Positions 50,705-58,921 of a stretch of 64,000 nt of DNA are shown piece after piece (position 1 is the first letter of the stretch; every line of letters begins with the position of its first letter). The stretch comes from an uncultured Phascolarctobacterium sp. Its GTDB lineage: Bacteria > Bacillota > Negativicutes > Acidaminococcales > Acidaminococcaceae. The translations under genes were made by a program, and so were the position numbers. The stretch covers positions 1 through 64,000 of the forward strand of contig UQZN01000002.1 of NCBI GenBank assembly GCA_900545535.1. Reading direction: 5' to 3'. Below the pieces are notes generated by a model, which did not search any database, was not told where the DNA came from, and worked only from the letters and a program-made list of their open reading frames with translations.

Positions 50705-51903
50705 AGTAAATGCTGTTTGGCCGCCGGCTCCAGTCTGGCTACCACCAGCAGGCAGATAGAAACTGCGGCGGCGACCATGCCGATAACGCCGCTCCAGCCG
50801 TAGCCTTCCAAAAATACGCCTCCCAAAGTGCCCAGAGAACTGGCACCGGCATAGTAGAAAAACATATACATTGAAGAGGACTGCGCTTTGTCGCCCTTGT
50901 TCAGCTTGCCGACCCAGCCGCAGGCTACGGAATGTGAGCCCAGCATACCAAAGGTAAAGACGGCCAAGCCGATGAATTTGAACAAAAGCGGCTGCAGCAG
51001 GGTGATCAGCCCGCCGGTCAGCATGATCAGCAGCCCCAGAATAAGTACGCGCCCGTTGCCCTGCTTATCCGACAGCCGGCCCATATAGGTAGAACTGAAG
51101 GTACCGAACAGATAAACGACGAACAGCAGACCTACTACCGTCTGGCTCAAAGAATACGGCGGCGCCAGCAGAACATAAGAGATAAAGTTAAAAACGGCGA
51201 CGAATGAACCCATGATCAGAAATGCGACCAGATAAATCCACAGCAAGCGTTTATCCTGCAGAGCCGTCCGAAAGGTCCTGCCCAGCTGCAGCCCGCCCTG
51301 TGGATGCTGACGCCGGTATCTGGGCCGGGGCAGCAGGATATAAAAAGCGATGCCGACAGCCAGATATAAAATACCGATCGCGATCAGTCCCAGCCGCCAG
51401 GAGGCCAGGTCGGTGACGGCGCTGACTACAAGCCGGCCAAAAAGCCCGCCCACCGTAGTACCGCTGATATAAATACCGATCACGGTGCCGACATTGAACG
51501 GCTCAAATTCTTCATTGATATAGGCAATGATCAGCGAAGGGAAGGCAGCCAAAAGCAGCCCCTGCACCAGACGCATGCCCAGAATGACTTCAAAGCTGCC
51601 GCTGAGGCCGATCAGGATCGTCAGTATGGCCGCGCCGATCAGACCTGCCGCCGTTGCCAGCTTACGGTCAAACCGCGGCGCCAGCCCCGCAATGAACAGC
51701 ATCGCGACCGACATGCCCACCAGTCCCAGCGAAACAGCCAGACTGCCCTGCACAGCGTTCAGCCCAAAGCTGCCGGCAATCACGGGTATGATCGGCTGCA
51801 CGCAGTATTCCGCGCCGAAAGCCGCCATACTCCCTAAAAAAATAATAAACAGCGTGCGCCAGTAAACCTGCGAACCTGTTTTGATATACTCACGTTCTTC
51901 CAA
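50692..51903 (-). CDS. MFS transporter
   Basis: A 403-residue, 12-helix major facilitator. The opening TLFIIFLGSMAAFGAEYCVQ, the RFDRKLATAAGLIGAA loop (motif A-like) and IIAYINEEFEPFNVGTVIGI resemble YnfM/YgaY-type efflux or sugar-efflux relatives. Substrate unknown. Nothing else is in its unit; it is flanked by a terminator downstream and an AT-rich gap upstream. Confidence 0.88.
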   Translation of the reverse strand: MEEREYIKTGSQVYWRTLFIIFLGSMAAFGAEYCVQPIIPVIAGSFGLNAVQGSLAVSLGLVGMSVAMLFIAGLAPRFDRKLATAAGLIGAAILTILIGLSGSFEVILGMRLVQGLLLAAFPSLIIAYINEEFEPFNVGTVIGIYISGTTVGGLFGRLVVSAVTDLASWRLGLIAIGILYLAVGIAFYILLPRPRYRRQHPQGGLQLGRTFRTALQDKRLLWIYLVAFLIMGSFVAVFNFISYVLLAPPYSLSQTVVGLLFVVYLFGTFSSTYMGRLSDKQGNGRVLILGLLIMLTGGLITLLQPLLFKFIGLAVFTFGMLGSHSVACGWVGKLNKGDKAQSSSMYMFFYYAGASSLGTLGGVFLEGYGWSGVIGMVAAAVSICLLVVARLEPAAKQHLLWHH

Positions 51904-52030
51904 GAAAAAGCCCCTTTTCTGTATGATCTGCTTTTATATTGTACACCTTCTGACGCATTAGTCAATTCTTAAAATAAATAAAACATCTATCGTTTATATT
52001 TATTTCAAACACACAATAGCTTTAAGCGGA

Positions 52031-52588
52031 TCATTCACGCAAATCGGCCAGAGAAGGCAGCGCTGCCCGTACAGGCTTCCACAGCATGATCGAGATCGTA
52101 TAGTCGATCAGCGAATGCAGAAAGGTCCCGACACCAACCAGCACCAGCACGCTCATAACATAACCGTCGGCCAGCTGTTCCGGCTTGAAGATACTGCCGG
52201 CCAGGAAAAAAGGCGACACGACAGCCACTTCGGCCGCAGCATGCACCAGGGCCATCCCGCCGTTGAACATGGTACCGGATAAAGGCTTTTCGATGATCTC
52301 CGGCATCTTTTTGATGAGCAGCGCTCCCAACACGGCAAAAACAATGTGGCTGGCTGCCCGCAGAGCGATAATGACCGGCGTCGTCATAAAAAAGCCCAGC
52401 GTCGTTCCCAGACAAACGGCTGCTGCCAGCTTCGGCGAGATAAACATCGCCATAAAGATAGCCACGTGACTGGCCAGCGTAAAAGACATCGGACCGATCA
52501 CTATTTTAGGCATCAGCATCGGCACTACGATACCAATGCCGCACAAGACCCCGGCTACCACCAGCTGATTGATATTTTTGCTTTTCAT
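52031..52588 (-). CDS. ECF transporter S component, NiaX-like
   Basis: A 185-residue membrane protein of the ECF vitamin-uptake S-component type with about six helices. Segments VVPMLMPKIVIGPMSFTLAS, HVAIFMAMFISPKLAA and IIALRAASHIVFAVLGALLI are close to niacin-type (NiaX) S components as I remember them; substrate remains an inference. No EcfA/EcfT genes are in the window, so it would use a shared energising module. No riboswitch is visible upstream. Confidence 0.75.
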   Translation of the reverse strand: MKSKNINQLVVAGVLCGIGIVVPMLMPKIVIGPMSFTLASHVAIFMAMFISPKLAAAVCLGTTLGFFMTTPVIIALRAASHIVFAVLGALLIKKMPEIIEKPLSGTMFNGGMALVHAAAEVAVVSPFFLAGSIFKPEQLADGYVMSVLVLVGVGTFLHSLIDYTISIMLWKPVRAALPSLADLRE

Positions 52589-52637
52589 CCCACAACACTT
52601 CCTTATTCTTTCTTAGCTAGACATAACGAATAGCGAA

Positions 52638-52659
52638 AACAGCGCCCAAAGGCGCTGTT
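52638..52659 (-). terminator. Terminator after the amino-acid ABC operon
   Basis: Nine-base stem AACAGCGCC / GGCGCTGTT with CAAA loop, 16 bp beyond the ATPase stop; short T-run on the minus strand. Confidence 0.7.
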
Positions 52660-52674
52660 CTTATTTTAGCACAA

Positions 52675-53436
52675 TTATTTTAACACCGTCTGTAAAAATG
52701 CCTGCAAACGTTCATTTTTCGGATTGGTAAAAATATCCTCCGGCCGTCCCTGTTCCTGCACTTTGCCATCGGCCATAAAAATAACCTTAGTCGCCACTTC
52801 ACGGGCAAAGCCCATTTCGTGGGTCACGACCACCATGGTCATTTTTTCTTCGGCCAGCTCACGCATGGTGCGCAGCACCTCACCGGTCAGTTCCGGGTCC
52901 AGTGAAGACGTCGGTTCGTCAAAAAGCATGATCGACGGCTTCATGGCCAAAGCACGGGCGATCGCCACACGCTGCTGCTGCCCGCCGGAAAGCTTACGCG
53001 GATAAACGTCCGCTTTTTCGGACAGTCCGACCTTGCCTAAAAGGATCTTTGCTTCTTCGATGACCTCTGCCCGTTCACGCTTTTGCACCTGCACCGGCGC
53101 TTCGATCAGATTCTGCAATACCGTCATATGCGGGAACAGATTGAACTGCTGGAAGACCATGCCCATTTTGCAGGCGATGCGGCGGCTTTCGTCACCGGGC
53201 GCATAGATCACTTCACCGGCGCTGTTGGTCTCTGCCAGCGTTTCACCGTCGATAATGATCGTGCCTTTGTTGATCGTTTCCAGCTTGTTCAGGCAGCGCA
53301 GCAGCGTGCTTTTACCGCTGCCGCTGGGCCCGATGACGGCGATGACCTCGCCTTCCTCGACATCAAGGTCGATACCCTGCAGAACGTCCAGTTCCTGAAA
53401 ACTTTTATGAATATTACGCGCTTCGATTTTTTTCAT
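52675..53436 (-). CDS. Polar amino acid ABC transporter ATP-binding protein
   Basis: A 253-residue GlnQ/HisP-type ATPase with Walker A GPSGSGKST, Q-loop region MVFQQFNLFPHMT, signature LSGGQQQRVAIARAL and Walker B IMLFDEPTSSLDPE. Residues after LETINKGTIIIDG include a short insertion that is common in this subgroup. Last gene of the operon (binding protein, permease, ATPase), 12 bp after the permease. Confidence 0.93.
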   Translation of the reverse strand: MKKIEARNIHKSFQELDVLQGIDLDVEEGEVIAVIGPSGSGKSTLLRCLNKLETINKGTIIIDGETLAETNSAGEVIYAPGDESRRIACKMGMVFQQFNLFPHMTVLQNLIEAPVQVQKRERAEVIEEAKILLGKVGLSEKADVYPRKLSGGQQQRVAIARALAMKPSIMLFDEPTSSLDPELTGEVLRTMRELAEEKMTMVVVTHEMGFAREVATKVIFMADGKVQEQGRPEDIFTNPKNERLQAFLQTVLK

Positions 53437-53448
53437 GGCTTACTCCCG

Positions 53449-54099
53449 TCAATCGTACTTCGAAAATCTTTTTTCCAGTTTATCAAATCCGTAGGTCAGT
53501 ACCAGCGTCATCAGCAGATAAAACACACCCGCCACTAAAAACGGCGTGATGCTGAAATCGCGCTGCACCAGATTACGCGTCGTCCGCAGCAGATCGTTCA
53601 TAGCCAGCACATAGATCAGGGAAGTATCCTTGACCAGTGTGATCGTTTCATTGCTGACCGGCGGCAGGATGATGCGGAACACCTGCGGCAGGACGATGCG
53701 GCGCATGGTCTGCACATAATTCATGCCCAGGGTGCGGGCCGCTTCATACTGTCCTTTGGGGATCGCCTGGATCCCGGCGCGGAAGATCTCGCAGAAGTAG
53801 GCGGCGTAATTCAGCACAAAAGCAAAAATAGCGGCCTGAAAATCATCCAGCCTGATCCCGATACCGGGAATAAAGGGCAGCCCGTAATAAACAAACAAAA
53901 GCTGCAGCATCAGCGGCGTGCCGCGCAGCAGCCAGACATAGACTCCGACCGCGCTGCGCAGGCTGCTCAGGGAAGACACCCTGGCCAGCGCCAGCAGGAT
54001 ACCCAAAGGTATCGATAAAATGATCGTAATAAAAAACAGTTTTAAAGTTTCGATCGTCCCCAGCCACATCTGCGGCAGGATGGAAATAATATAGTCCAT
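53449..54099 (-). CDS. Polar amino acid ABC transporter permease
   Basis: A 216-residue permease of the His/Glu/Gln/Arg type. The family opening TIETLKLFFITIILSIPLGI and the coupling segment EAARTLGMNYVQTMRRIVLPQ are clear, with about five helices. It lies 75 bp after the binding protein gene and contacts the ATPase encoded next. Confidence 0.93.
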   Translation of the reverse strand: MDYIISILPQMWLGTIETLKLFFITIILSIPLGILLALARVSSLSSLRSAVGVYVWLLRGTPLMLQLLFVYYGLPFIPGIGIRLDDFQAAIFAFVLNYAAYFCEIFRAGIQAIPKGQYEAARTLGMNYVQTMRRIVLPQVFRIILPPVSNETITLVKDTSLIYVLAMNDLLRTTRNLVQRDFSITPFLVAGVFYLLMTLVLTYGFDKLEKRFSKYD

Positions 54100-54136
54100 G
54101 ATGAGTCTCCGTATCTGTATGCAAAATAAATAGAGG

Positions 54137-54166
54137 AAAAGGGCCGACAGCTCATGCCACCGGCCC
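54137..54166 (-). terminator. Intercistronic hairpin after the binding-protein gene
   Basis: Stem GGGCCG/CGGCCC (54141-54146, 54161-54166) followed by TTTT on the minus strand. Such hairpins behind a binding-protein gene usually act as partial terminators or protect the upstream message so that the binding protein is made in excess. Confidence 0.55.
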
Positions 54167-54174
54167 GGAGCTTA

Positions 54175-54945
54175 TTAATATTTAGTGATGTCAACGCCCA
54201 TCCATTGTTCAGAAATCTTTTTCATGGTGCCGTCTTTTTTCATTTCGTCCAGCGCCTTGTTGATCTTTTCACTGTATTCTTTGTCATCTTTGCGGAAGGC
54301 TACAGCTACCACTTCGTCGCCCATATTTTCGTCCAGCACTACGTATTTATCGGGGTGTTTGACCATGTAATAACGGGCCAGAACAGCGTCAACGACCATA
54401 GCGTCGATACGGCCGGCGTCCATATCCATGTAAACGGCGGCAAAATCAGGATACTTTCTGTAATCCTTCAGCGAAGTTCTCAATGCGTCGTTTTTATCAA
54501 GCAGATAGGAACCGGTACTGTCGTCCTGCACTGCCAGCACTTTGCCTTTCAGGTCGGCGATCTTGGTAATAGCAGAGCCTTTAGGCACGACTACCAGCTG
54601 CGCGTTGACCATATAAGGTTTGGAAAGGGTATACGCTTCCTGACGTTCAGGATTGACTGTAAAGCAGTTCCAGATCGCGTCGATGCGTTTACCTTTCATT
54701 TCGGCTTCTTTGGAAGCCCAGTCGATCGGTTTGAATTCCACTTCCATGCCGGCACGTTTGCAGGCTTCTTTAGCCAGATCGATGTCATAGCCGACAATCT
54801 CGTTCTTTTCATTACGGAAGCCCATCGGCGCAAAGTTGTCGTCCAGACCGATAACCATTTTTTTCGGACCGCTGCTGCCGCAGCCGGCCACCAAAGATAA
54901 CGCCATCAGCAGCGTCATTGCTAAAAGTAAAAATTTCTTCATCAT
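54175..54945 (-). CDS. Polar amino acid ABC transporter substrate-binding lipoprotein
   Basis: A 256-residue family 3 solute-binding protein. It has a lipoprotein signal peptide with lipobox LVAGC at residues 18-22, then the two-lobe binding domain (VIGLDDNFAPMGFRNEKNEI, AIWNCFTVNPERQEAY, VLAVQDDSTGSYLLDKN). The mature protein would be tethered in the envelope and deliver an amino acid to the adjoining permease. The exact amino acid cannot be read from the sequence. First gene of the operon; two adjacent ATGs could serve as start. Confidence 0.92.
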   Translation of the reverse strand: MMKKFLLLAMTLLMALSLVAGCGSSGPKKMVIGLDDNFAPMGFRNEKNEIVGYDIDLAKEACKRAGMEVEFKPIDWASKEAEMKGKRIDAIWNCFTVNPERQEAYTLSKPYMVNAQLVVVPKGSAITKIADLKGKVLAVQDDSTGSYLLDKNDALRTSLKDYRKYPDFAAVYMDMDAGRIDAMVVDAVLARYYMVKHPDKYVVLDENMGDEVVAVAFRKDDKEYSEKINKALDEMKKDGTMKKISEQWMGVDITKY

Positions 54946-55114
54946 CCATCCCCCTCTAAGGTGTTGTTTTCCTGCTATGTTTATGATTATACTTTAGTAT
55001 GCTAAATTTGTAAAGAGGTAAAATTGATTTTTTTGAATTTTTTTGCAGGAATTTACTGCCTGGCCGCGGAATTTATCCAGCAAACGCTATTATTAAGAGA
55101 AAGAGGGGCTCACA

Positions 55115-55459
55115 ATGATCGTTACAGACAGAAAAACAGATATTTTTGAACGCCGGGCAGGCGGCAAGGGCAATACTATTATGGAGCACATCGTCGATGA
55201 AAAGGTGTACGGCGGCAAGATCGCAGTTTATGCCCGTGTAGTCTTGAAGCCGGGCTGTTCGCTGGGTTTCCACAAACACGAAGGCACCAGTGAGACTATG
55301 TACGTTTTACAGGGCACCGGCCTTTATAACTACAACGGCAGTGAAAGCACGCTGCACCCCGGCGACGTTACCTTCTGCCCGGAGGGCGAGAGCCACAGTA
55401 TCGAAAACATCGGCGACGACGACCTGCTGGTCATGGCGCTGATCGTCAACGAAAAATGA
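55115..55459 (+). CDS. Cupin domain protein
   Basis: A 114-residue single-domain cupin. Motif 1 is GFHKHEGTSETMYVLQGTG with the two His and the Glu of a metal site, motif 2 is PGDVTFCPEGESHSIEN with the third His. Enzymatic or sugar-sensing roles are both common; the function here is not known. AGAAAGAGGGG precedes the ATG. Alone between opposite-strand genes. Confidence 0.88.
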   Translation: MIVTDRKTDIFERRAGGKGNTIMEHIVDEKVYGGKIAVYARVVLKPGCSLGFHKHEGTSETMYVLQGTGLYNYNGSESTLHPGDVTFCPEGESHSIENIGDDDLLVMALIVNEK

Positions 55460-55470
55460 TCCTGATAAAA

Positions 55471-55500
55471 AACACAGATCCCGAGGGATCTGTGTTTTTT
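55471..55500. terminator. Bidirectional terminator after the cupin gene
   Basis: Stem AACACAGATCCC / GGGATCTGTGTT with a two-base loop and T-runs on both sides. Confidence 0.88.
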
Positions 55501-55554
55501 ATCTAATATTGCAGAGCGCCGGCATTATCAAGATAGCGCAAACATTTTAGAAAT

Positions 55555-55995
55555 TTATTTTTCACAAAGCTTCTCTGCCGCTACGCATTTTACCGTCAGC
55601 CGCAGAATATTCTGCCCCCGCTCACGGCTGTAACTGATGCCGTCGACAAAGCTTCGCATGAAGGTTCTGCCAAAACCGCCGGGCGCGGCTGCCGCCAGGT
55701 CTGTTTCCGCACTCTTGCCAGGCACCGCCAGGGGATCGAAAGGTCTGCCGCCGTCTGTGATCTTCAGCAGCAGCTGCTGATCCTTCACCTCGCAGGACAG
55801 CAGCAGATACTGCTCTTTTATTTCAGGAGCATAAGCATAAAGCACGATATTGGTGCAGATCTCTTCGGCCGCCAGCAGCAGCCGCAGCAGCTTGTCCCTG
55901 GCTAAGGCTTTTATTCCCTGGCACTCGACCCAAGCAAGCATGGCCGGTATTTCAGAGGAGGCAGCCTGAAAATATTTTTCAGCCGTTCCGTTCAT
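55555..55995 (-). CDS. RsbW-like anti-sigma factor / serine kinase
   Basis: A 146-residue GHKL-type ATPase. N-box LAAEEICTNIVLYAYA, G1 ITDGGRPFDPL and G2 PGGFGRTFMRSFVDGISY are visible. Proteins of this group phosphorylate a partner STAS protein and bind a sigma factor or other output. The longest frame starts upstream within the STAS gene; I take ATG 55995 (MNGTAEKYF) because AGGT lies 6 bases upstream and the domain begins there. It overlaps the end of the STAS gene by 17 bases, which indicates coupled translation. Confidence 0.85.
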   Translation of the reverse strand: MNGTAEKYFQAASSEIPAMLAWVECQGIKALARDKLLRLLLAAEEICTNIVLYAYAPEIKEQYLLLSCEVKDQQLLLKITDGGRPFDPLAVPGKSAETDLAAAAPGGFGRTFMRSFVDGISYSRERGQNILRLTVKCVAAEKLCEK

Positions 55996-56296
55996 GGCGA
56001 ACCTCAAAGAAGGAATCAAACCCGGAGATCTCCAAAACCTCACGTACCAGTCCTGAAAGACGGCACAGCACTATGCGGCTGTCTCTGGCAGACGCGACCT
56101 TGGCCAGGATCAGCAGACTGCGCAGCCCGGCGCTGCTGATATATTCTACCTGGTCACAATCAAGCACCAGCTCGCTGCCGCTCTGCAAGTACGGCAGTAC
56201 CTGCTTTTCAAAACTGCCGGCCGTCGTCGTATCTATGCGGCCGCTGACCTCGAGAATGATCCGGCCCTGTTCTTCTATACTTTTGATCTCCATCAT
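55979..56296 (-). CDS. STAS domain anti-sigma factor antagonist
   Basis: A 105-residue RsbV/SpoIIAA-like protein. The phosphorylated serine lies in VEYISSAGLRSLLILAK; flanking strands ELVLDCDQ and RIVLCRLS complete the fold. It would be phosphorylated by the adjacent kinase and dephosphorylated by the divergent PP2C phosphatase. GGAGG precedes two adjacent ATGs; the second (56293) is better spaced. Confidence 0.9.
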   Translation of the reverse strand: MMEIKSIEEQGRIILEVSGRIDTTTAGSFEKQVLPYLQSGSELVLDCDQVEYISSAGLRSLLILAKVASARDSRIVLCRLSGLVREVLEISGFDSFFEVRHERNG

Positions 56297-56416
56297 AAGC
56301 CTCCAATAATACTTTCTTTTTTCTTTTATTCGTCTTTCGGCAAATAAATCCTGCCTGATATAGTTTCAGCGCTGGATTTTGTGATAAAATAAAAGAAAAA
56401 TCCTCGAGGTACCGCT

Positions 56417-58330
56417 ATGCGTTTTACACCCCAACCACCTTTACTAAGCTTACTCACCTGCCGCAGGGTATTGATAACAGCCTTGATCTACAGTCTGGCA
56501 ATCATTCCTACAAAGTTACTGCTGATGCTGCTGCCCGGAGCAGAAGTCCGCTTTGCTGCCTGCATCCCGGTCGTTATGGGGATGCTATGGGGGCCTGCCG
56601 GCGCAATTGGCAGTGCCCTGGGCAATTTTGCAGGCGACTTTTATGCCGGCGACAGTCTCTACGTTTGTTTTTGGGGGGCAGCCGCCAATTTTTTTCTGGC
56701 TTATCTGCCCTACAAGCTTTGGTACGGCTTTAACGTCGACGCCAAGACTTGTTTTTTCATCCATGATACACGCAGCTTTCTAAAGTTTCTGGGGATCATT
56801 TTGGTGACCTCTTTGATCTTTGCTTCCATGCTGACTGCTATCGTTTTGTCTATGGGCAATACTGCACCTCTGGAAAGTTTTTTTATCTTTTTTTCCAATA
56901 ATTTTGATTTTCCGCTTCTGCTGGGTATCCCGCTGTTATTTTTACTGCGCGGCAGCCGCCTGACCTTTGTGCTGCCCCCGGTTCAAAAAAAATCCGCCAG
57001 ACCCTACCTGCTGGTACTTCTGGCCGCCGCCGTTGGCTGTATGATTTTTTTAGCTGCGGCAGTTACAGGCAGCCCCAGTCAGCAATTTGATGATACACTC
57101 TTTTTAGCAGCAACAACGCTTTTGCTTATCTATGTATCCCATCTGCCGGCTAATTATGACCCGCAGCCTTTCAACAATGATCCGCGTTTTTTCTACTCTA
57201 TCGGGGCCAAAGCTACTACCGGTTTTTTGCAGCTGGCGATCCTTTCCGTGCTTTTTATAGGTTTTTCTATTTTCATTACTAACCCGGCTCTACTGCAAAC
57301 CTCACAGCAGCTTGATCTCTGGCAGACCATTTTTACTACTTTGCTGCTCAGCATCAATATTATTTTTATTGCCGTTTTATTCATTCTCTGGCAGACAGAG
57401 AAAAAAATCGTCCAGCCGCTGATCAGGCTCAGCCAGAGCGCGAGGAAATTTGCCGGCTGTCAGTATCTGACCGCGCCGGCACCTGTACCCAAGAAAAGCG
57501 ACGCCGGGCAGACGGTTGACGAGATCGACGACCTTAACGATTCCTTTATCAAAATGACGGCAGATCTCAGACGCTACGTCAGCGACCTCAGCACGGCTAT
57601 TGCCGAAAGGGAAACTCTGGCGGCGCAGCTGAACATTGCTGCTGAGATCCAGCAAAACATGCTTGCCGATACTGCAAAAATCAACCAGCAGCTCAAGCAA
57701 TATCAGCTGTTTGCCGGGATGTTCCCGGCAAAAGATGTAGGCGGCGATCTTTATGACTGCTTTTTCCTGGATGACGAGCATTTTGTGATCCTGATTGCCG
57801 ACGTTGCCGGCAAGGGCATACCTGCAGCGCTGTTTATGATGGTCACCAAAGCGCTTTTAAAAAACAATGCTTCTGCCAGTCCCGGTAAGATTCTGGAACA
57901 AACCAACAATACGCTGTGTGAAAACAACGACAGTATGATGTTCGTTACAGTCTGGCTGGGGATCGTCCATCTTCCCAGCGGCAGGCTTACTTATGCCAAT
58001 GCGGGCCATAACTATCCGCTGCTGCAGATCAGCGACCAAAGGCCCGAACAGCTCTGTCAGCGCAGCGGTCCGGCCCTGGGCGTATACTGCAATCTGTCTT
58101 TCTCCGATCATACGGCCGAGCTGCCCTATAACAGCAGGCTTTTGCTTTATACTGACGGTATTACCGAGGCCGAAAACAGGCAGCATGAATTTTTTGGTAC
58201 GGACAGGCTGGCTCAACGGTTTGAACGGACACATATCCCTGAAGATATTTTGTTTGCCGTGCTGGAATTTAGCGAGGGCGCCGAACAAAGCGATGATATC
58301 ACGGTTTTATGGCTCGAACGCCAGTCCTGA
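56417..58330 (+). CDS. Membrane-bound PP2C (SpoIIE/RsbU-type) phosphatase
   Basis: A 637-residue membrane signalling protein. Residues about 15-210 contain six or more helices with a GPAGAIGSALGNFAGDFY segment that recalls ECF-type S components; further helices lie to about residue 335; a HAMP-like linker follows (IVQPLIRLSQSARKFA); then a helical stretch, and a SpoIIE-type PP2C domain from about residue 410 (DVGGDLYDCF, LIADVAGKGIPAALFM, LLYTDGITEAEN, QSDDITVLWLE) with the metal-binding Asp residues. It should dephosphorylate the STAS protein encoded divergently 120 bp away, in response to a ligand sensed by the membrane part. Confidence 0.88.
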   Translation: MRFTPQPPLLSLLTCRRVLITALIYSLAIIPTKLLLMLLPGAEVRFAACIPVVMGMLWGPAGAIGSALGNFAGDFYAGDSLYVCFWGAAANFFLAYLPYKLWYGFNVDAKTCFFIHDTRSFLKFLGIILVTSLIFASMLTAIVLSMGNTAPLESFFIFFSNNFDFPLLLGIPLLFLLRGSRLTFVLPPVQKKSARPYLLVLLAAAVGCMIFLAAAVTGSPSQQFDDTLFLAATTLLLIYVSHLPANYDPQPFNNDPRFFYSIGAKATTGFLQLAILSVLFIGFSIFITNPALLQTSQQLDLWQTIFTTLLLSINIIFIAVLFILWQTEKKIVQPLIRLSQSARKFAGCQYLTAPAPVPKKSDAGQTVDEIDDLNDSFIKMTADLRRYVSDLSTAIAERETLAAQLNIAAEIQQNMLADTAKINQQLKQYQLFAGMFPAKDVGGDLYDCFFLDDEHFVILIADVAGKGIPAALFMMVTKALLKNNASASPGKILEQTNNTLCENNDSMMFVTVWLGIVHLPSGRLTYANAGHNYPLLQISDQRPEQLCQRSGPALGVYCNLSFSDHTAELPYNSRLLLYTDGITEAENRQHEFFGTDRLAQRFERTHIPEDILFAVLEFSEGAEQSDDITVLWLERQS

Positions 58331-58333
58331 ATA

Positions 58334-58369
58334 AAAAAAGTCTATCAGCAAAAGCTGATAGACTTTTTT
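58334..58369. terminator. Bidirectional terminator
   Basis: Perfect 16-base stem AAAAAAGTCTATCAGC with complement around an AAAA loop; T-runs on both strands. Separates the phosphatase gene from the opposing peptide gene. Confidence 0.9.
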
Positions 58370-58374
58370 ATTTT

Positions 58375-58704
58375 TTAGAGAACCAAAGGCCCGGAAATAT
58401 CAAGCCCGACCAGAGTAGTGCCACGTTTTGCAACACGCTCTTTATATGCGCTGAATTTGGCATACGGGACAGGCAGCGCACCCGAGAAACCACTGCCTTG
58501 ATCCATGATTCCTTGAACACTCCTGCTGAGAGGATCATACGTCATTTTGCCGCTGACAGTTACAGTGCTTACCATCAAAGTGCCCTGATCATTAACATAG
58601 GGCTGCGAATAATACATAGTAGCTGAACCGCCGGCAACCAGGTCCAATTCTTCATCACTCATCATTTCTATTTTTGCATCGGGAGCAATAAATTTTTCTG
58701 TCAT
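58375..58704 (-). CDS. Double-glycine precursor peptide of an export system
   Basis: A 109-residue precursor. The leader MTEKFIAPDAKIEMMSDEEL continues DLVAGG and ends at Gly-Gly near residue 26, the cleavage pattern of C39 peptidase substrates. The remaining 83 residues (SATMYYSQPYVNDQGTLMVS onward, ending DISGPLVL) have no cysteine, are rich in Ser, Gly, Val and Tyr, and have no family I know. The two ABC genes encoded just upstream on the same strand, one with a C39 domain, are the likely exporter. Start ATG 58704 is chosen for the leader shape; the SD (AAGG) is rather far, so a GTG or TTG up to three codons earlier is possible. Bacteriocin or signalling role not proven. Confidence 0.7.
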   Translation of the reverse strand: MTEKFIAPDAKIEMMSDEELDLVAGGSATMYYSQPYVNDQGTLMVSTVTVSGKMTYDPLSRSVQGIMDQGSGFSGALPVPYAKFSAYKERVAKRGTTLVGLDISGPLVL

Positions 58705-58752
58705 TATCAACACCGACCTTCTTTAAATATTTTTATTTAACAGCACCGGCTG

Positions 58753-58872
58753 TCATAAAGCTTCTACAGAACCGCCCTTATACTGAGCCATCAATTCAAG
58801 GGCCTCTTTACTGGCTTCAGCTTCGCTTTTAAAGCCGCCCAGAGAAATCTTCGTGCCTATTCTTTTTTGGCA
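58753..58872 (-). pseudogene. Start-less fragment of a small ORF
   Basis: Open frame of 39 codons with no ATG, GTG or TTG in a plausible position at its start, bounded by an in-frame TAA. It reads IGTKISLGGFKSEAEASKEA and ends GGSVEAL. The text looks like coding sequence and faintly like an AP2-type or similar alpha/beta end, but the beginning is missing, so it is probably a decayed gene. Confidence 0.35.
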
Positions 58873-58921
58873 TTAAACTTTATCTTTTCAGAATATAATT
58901 ATTATACTACGAACCGGGATT

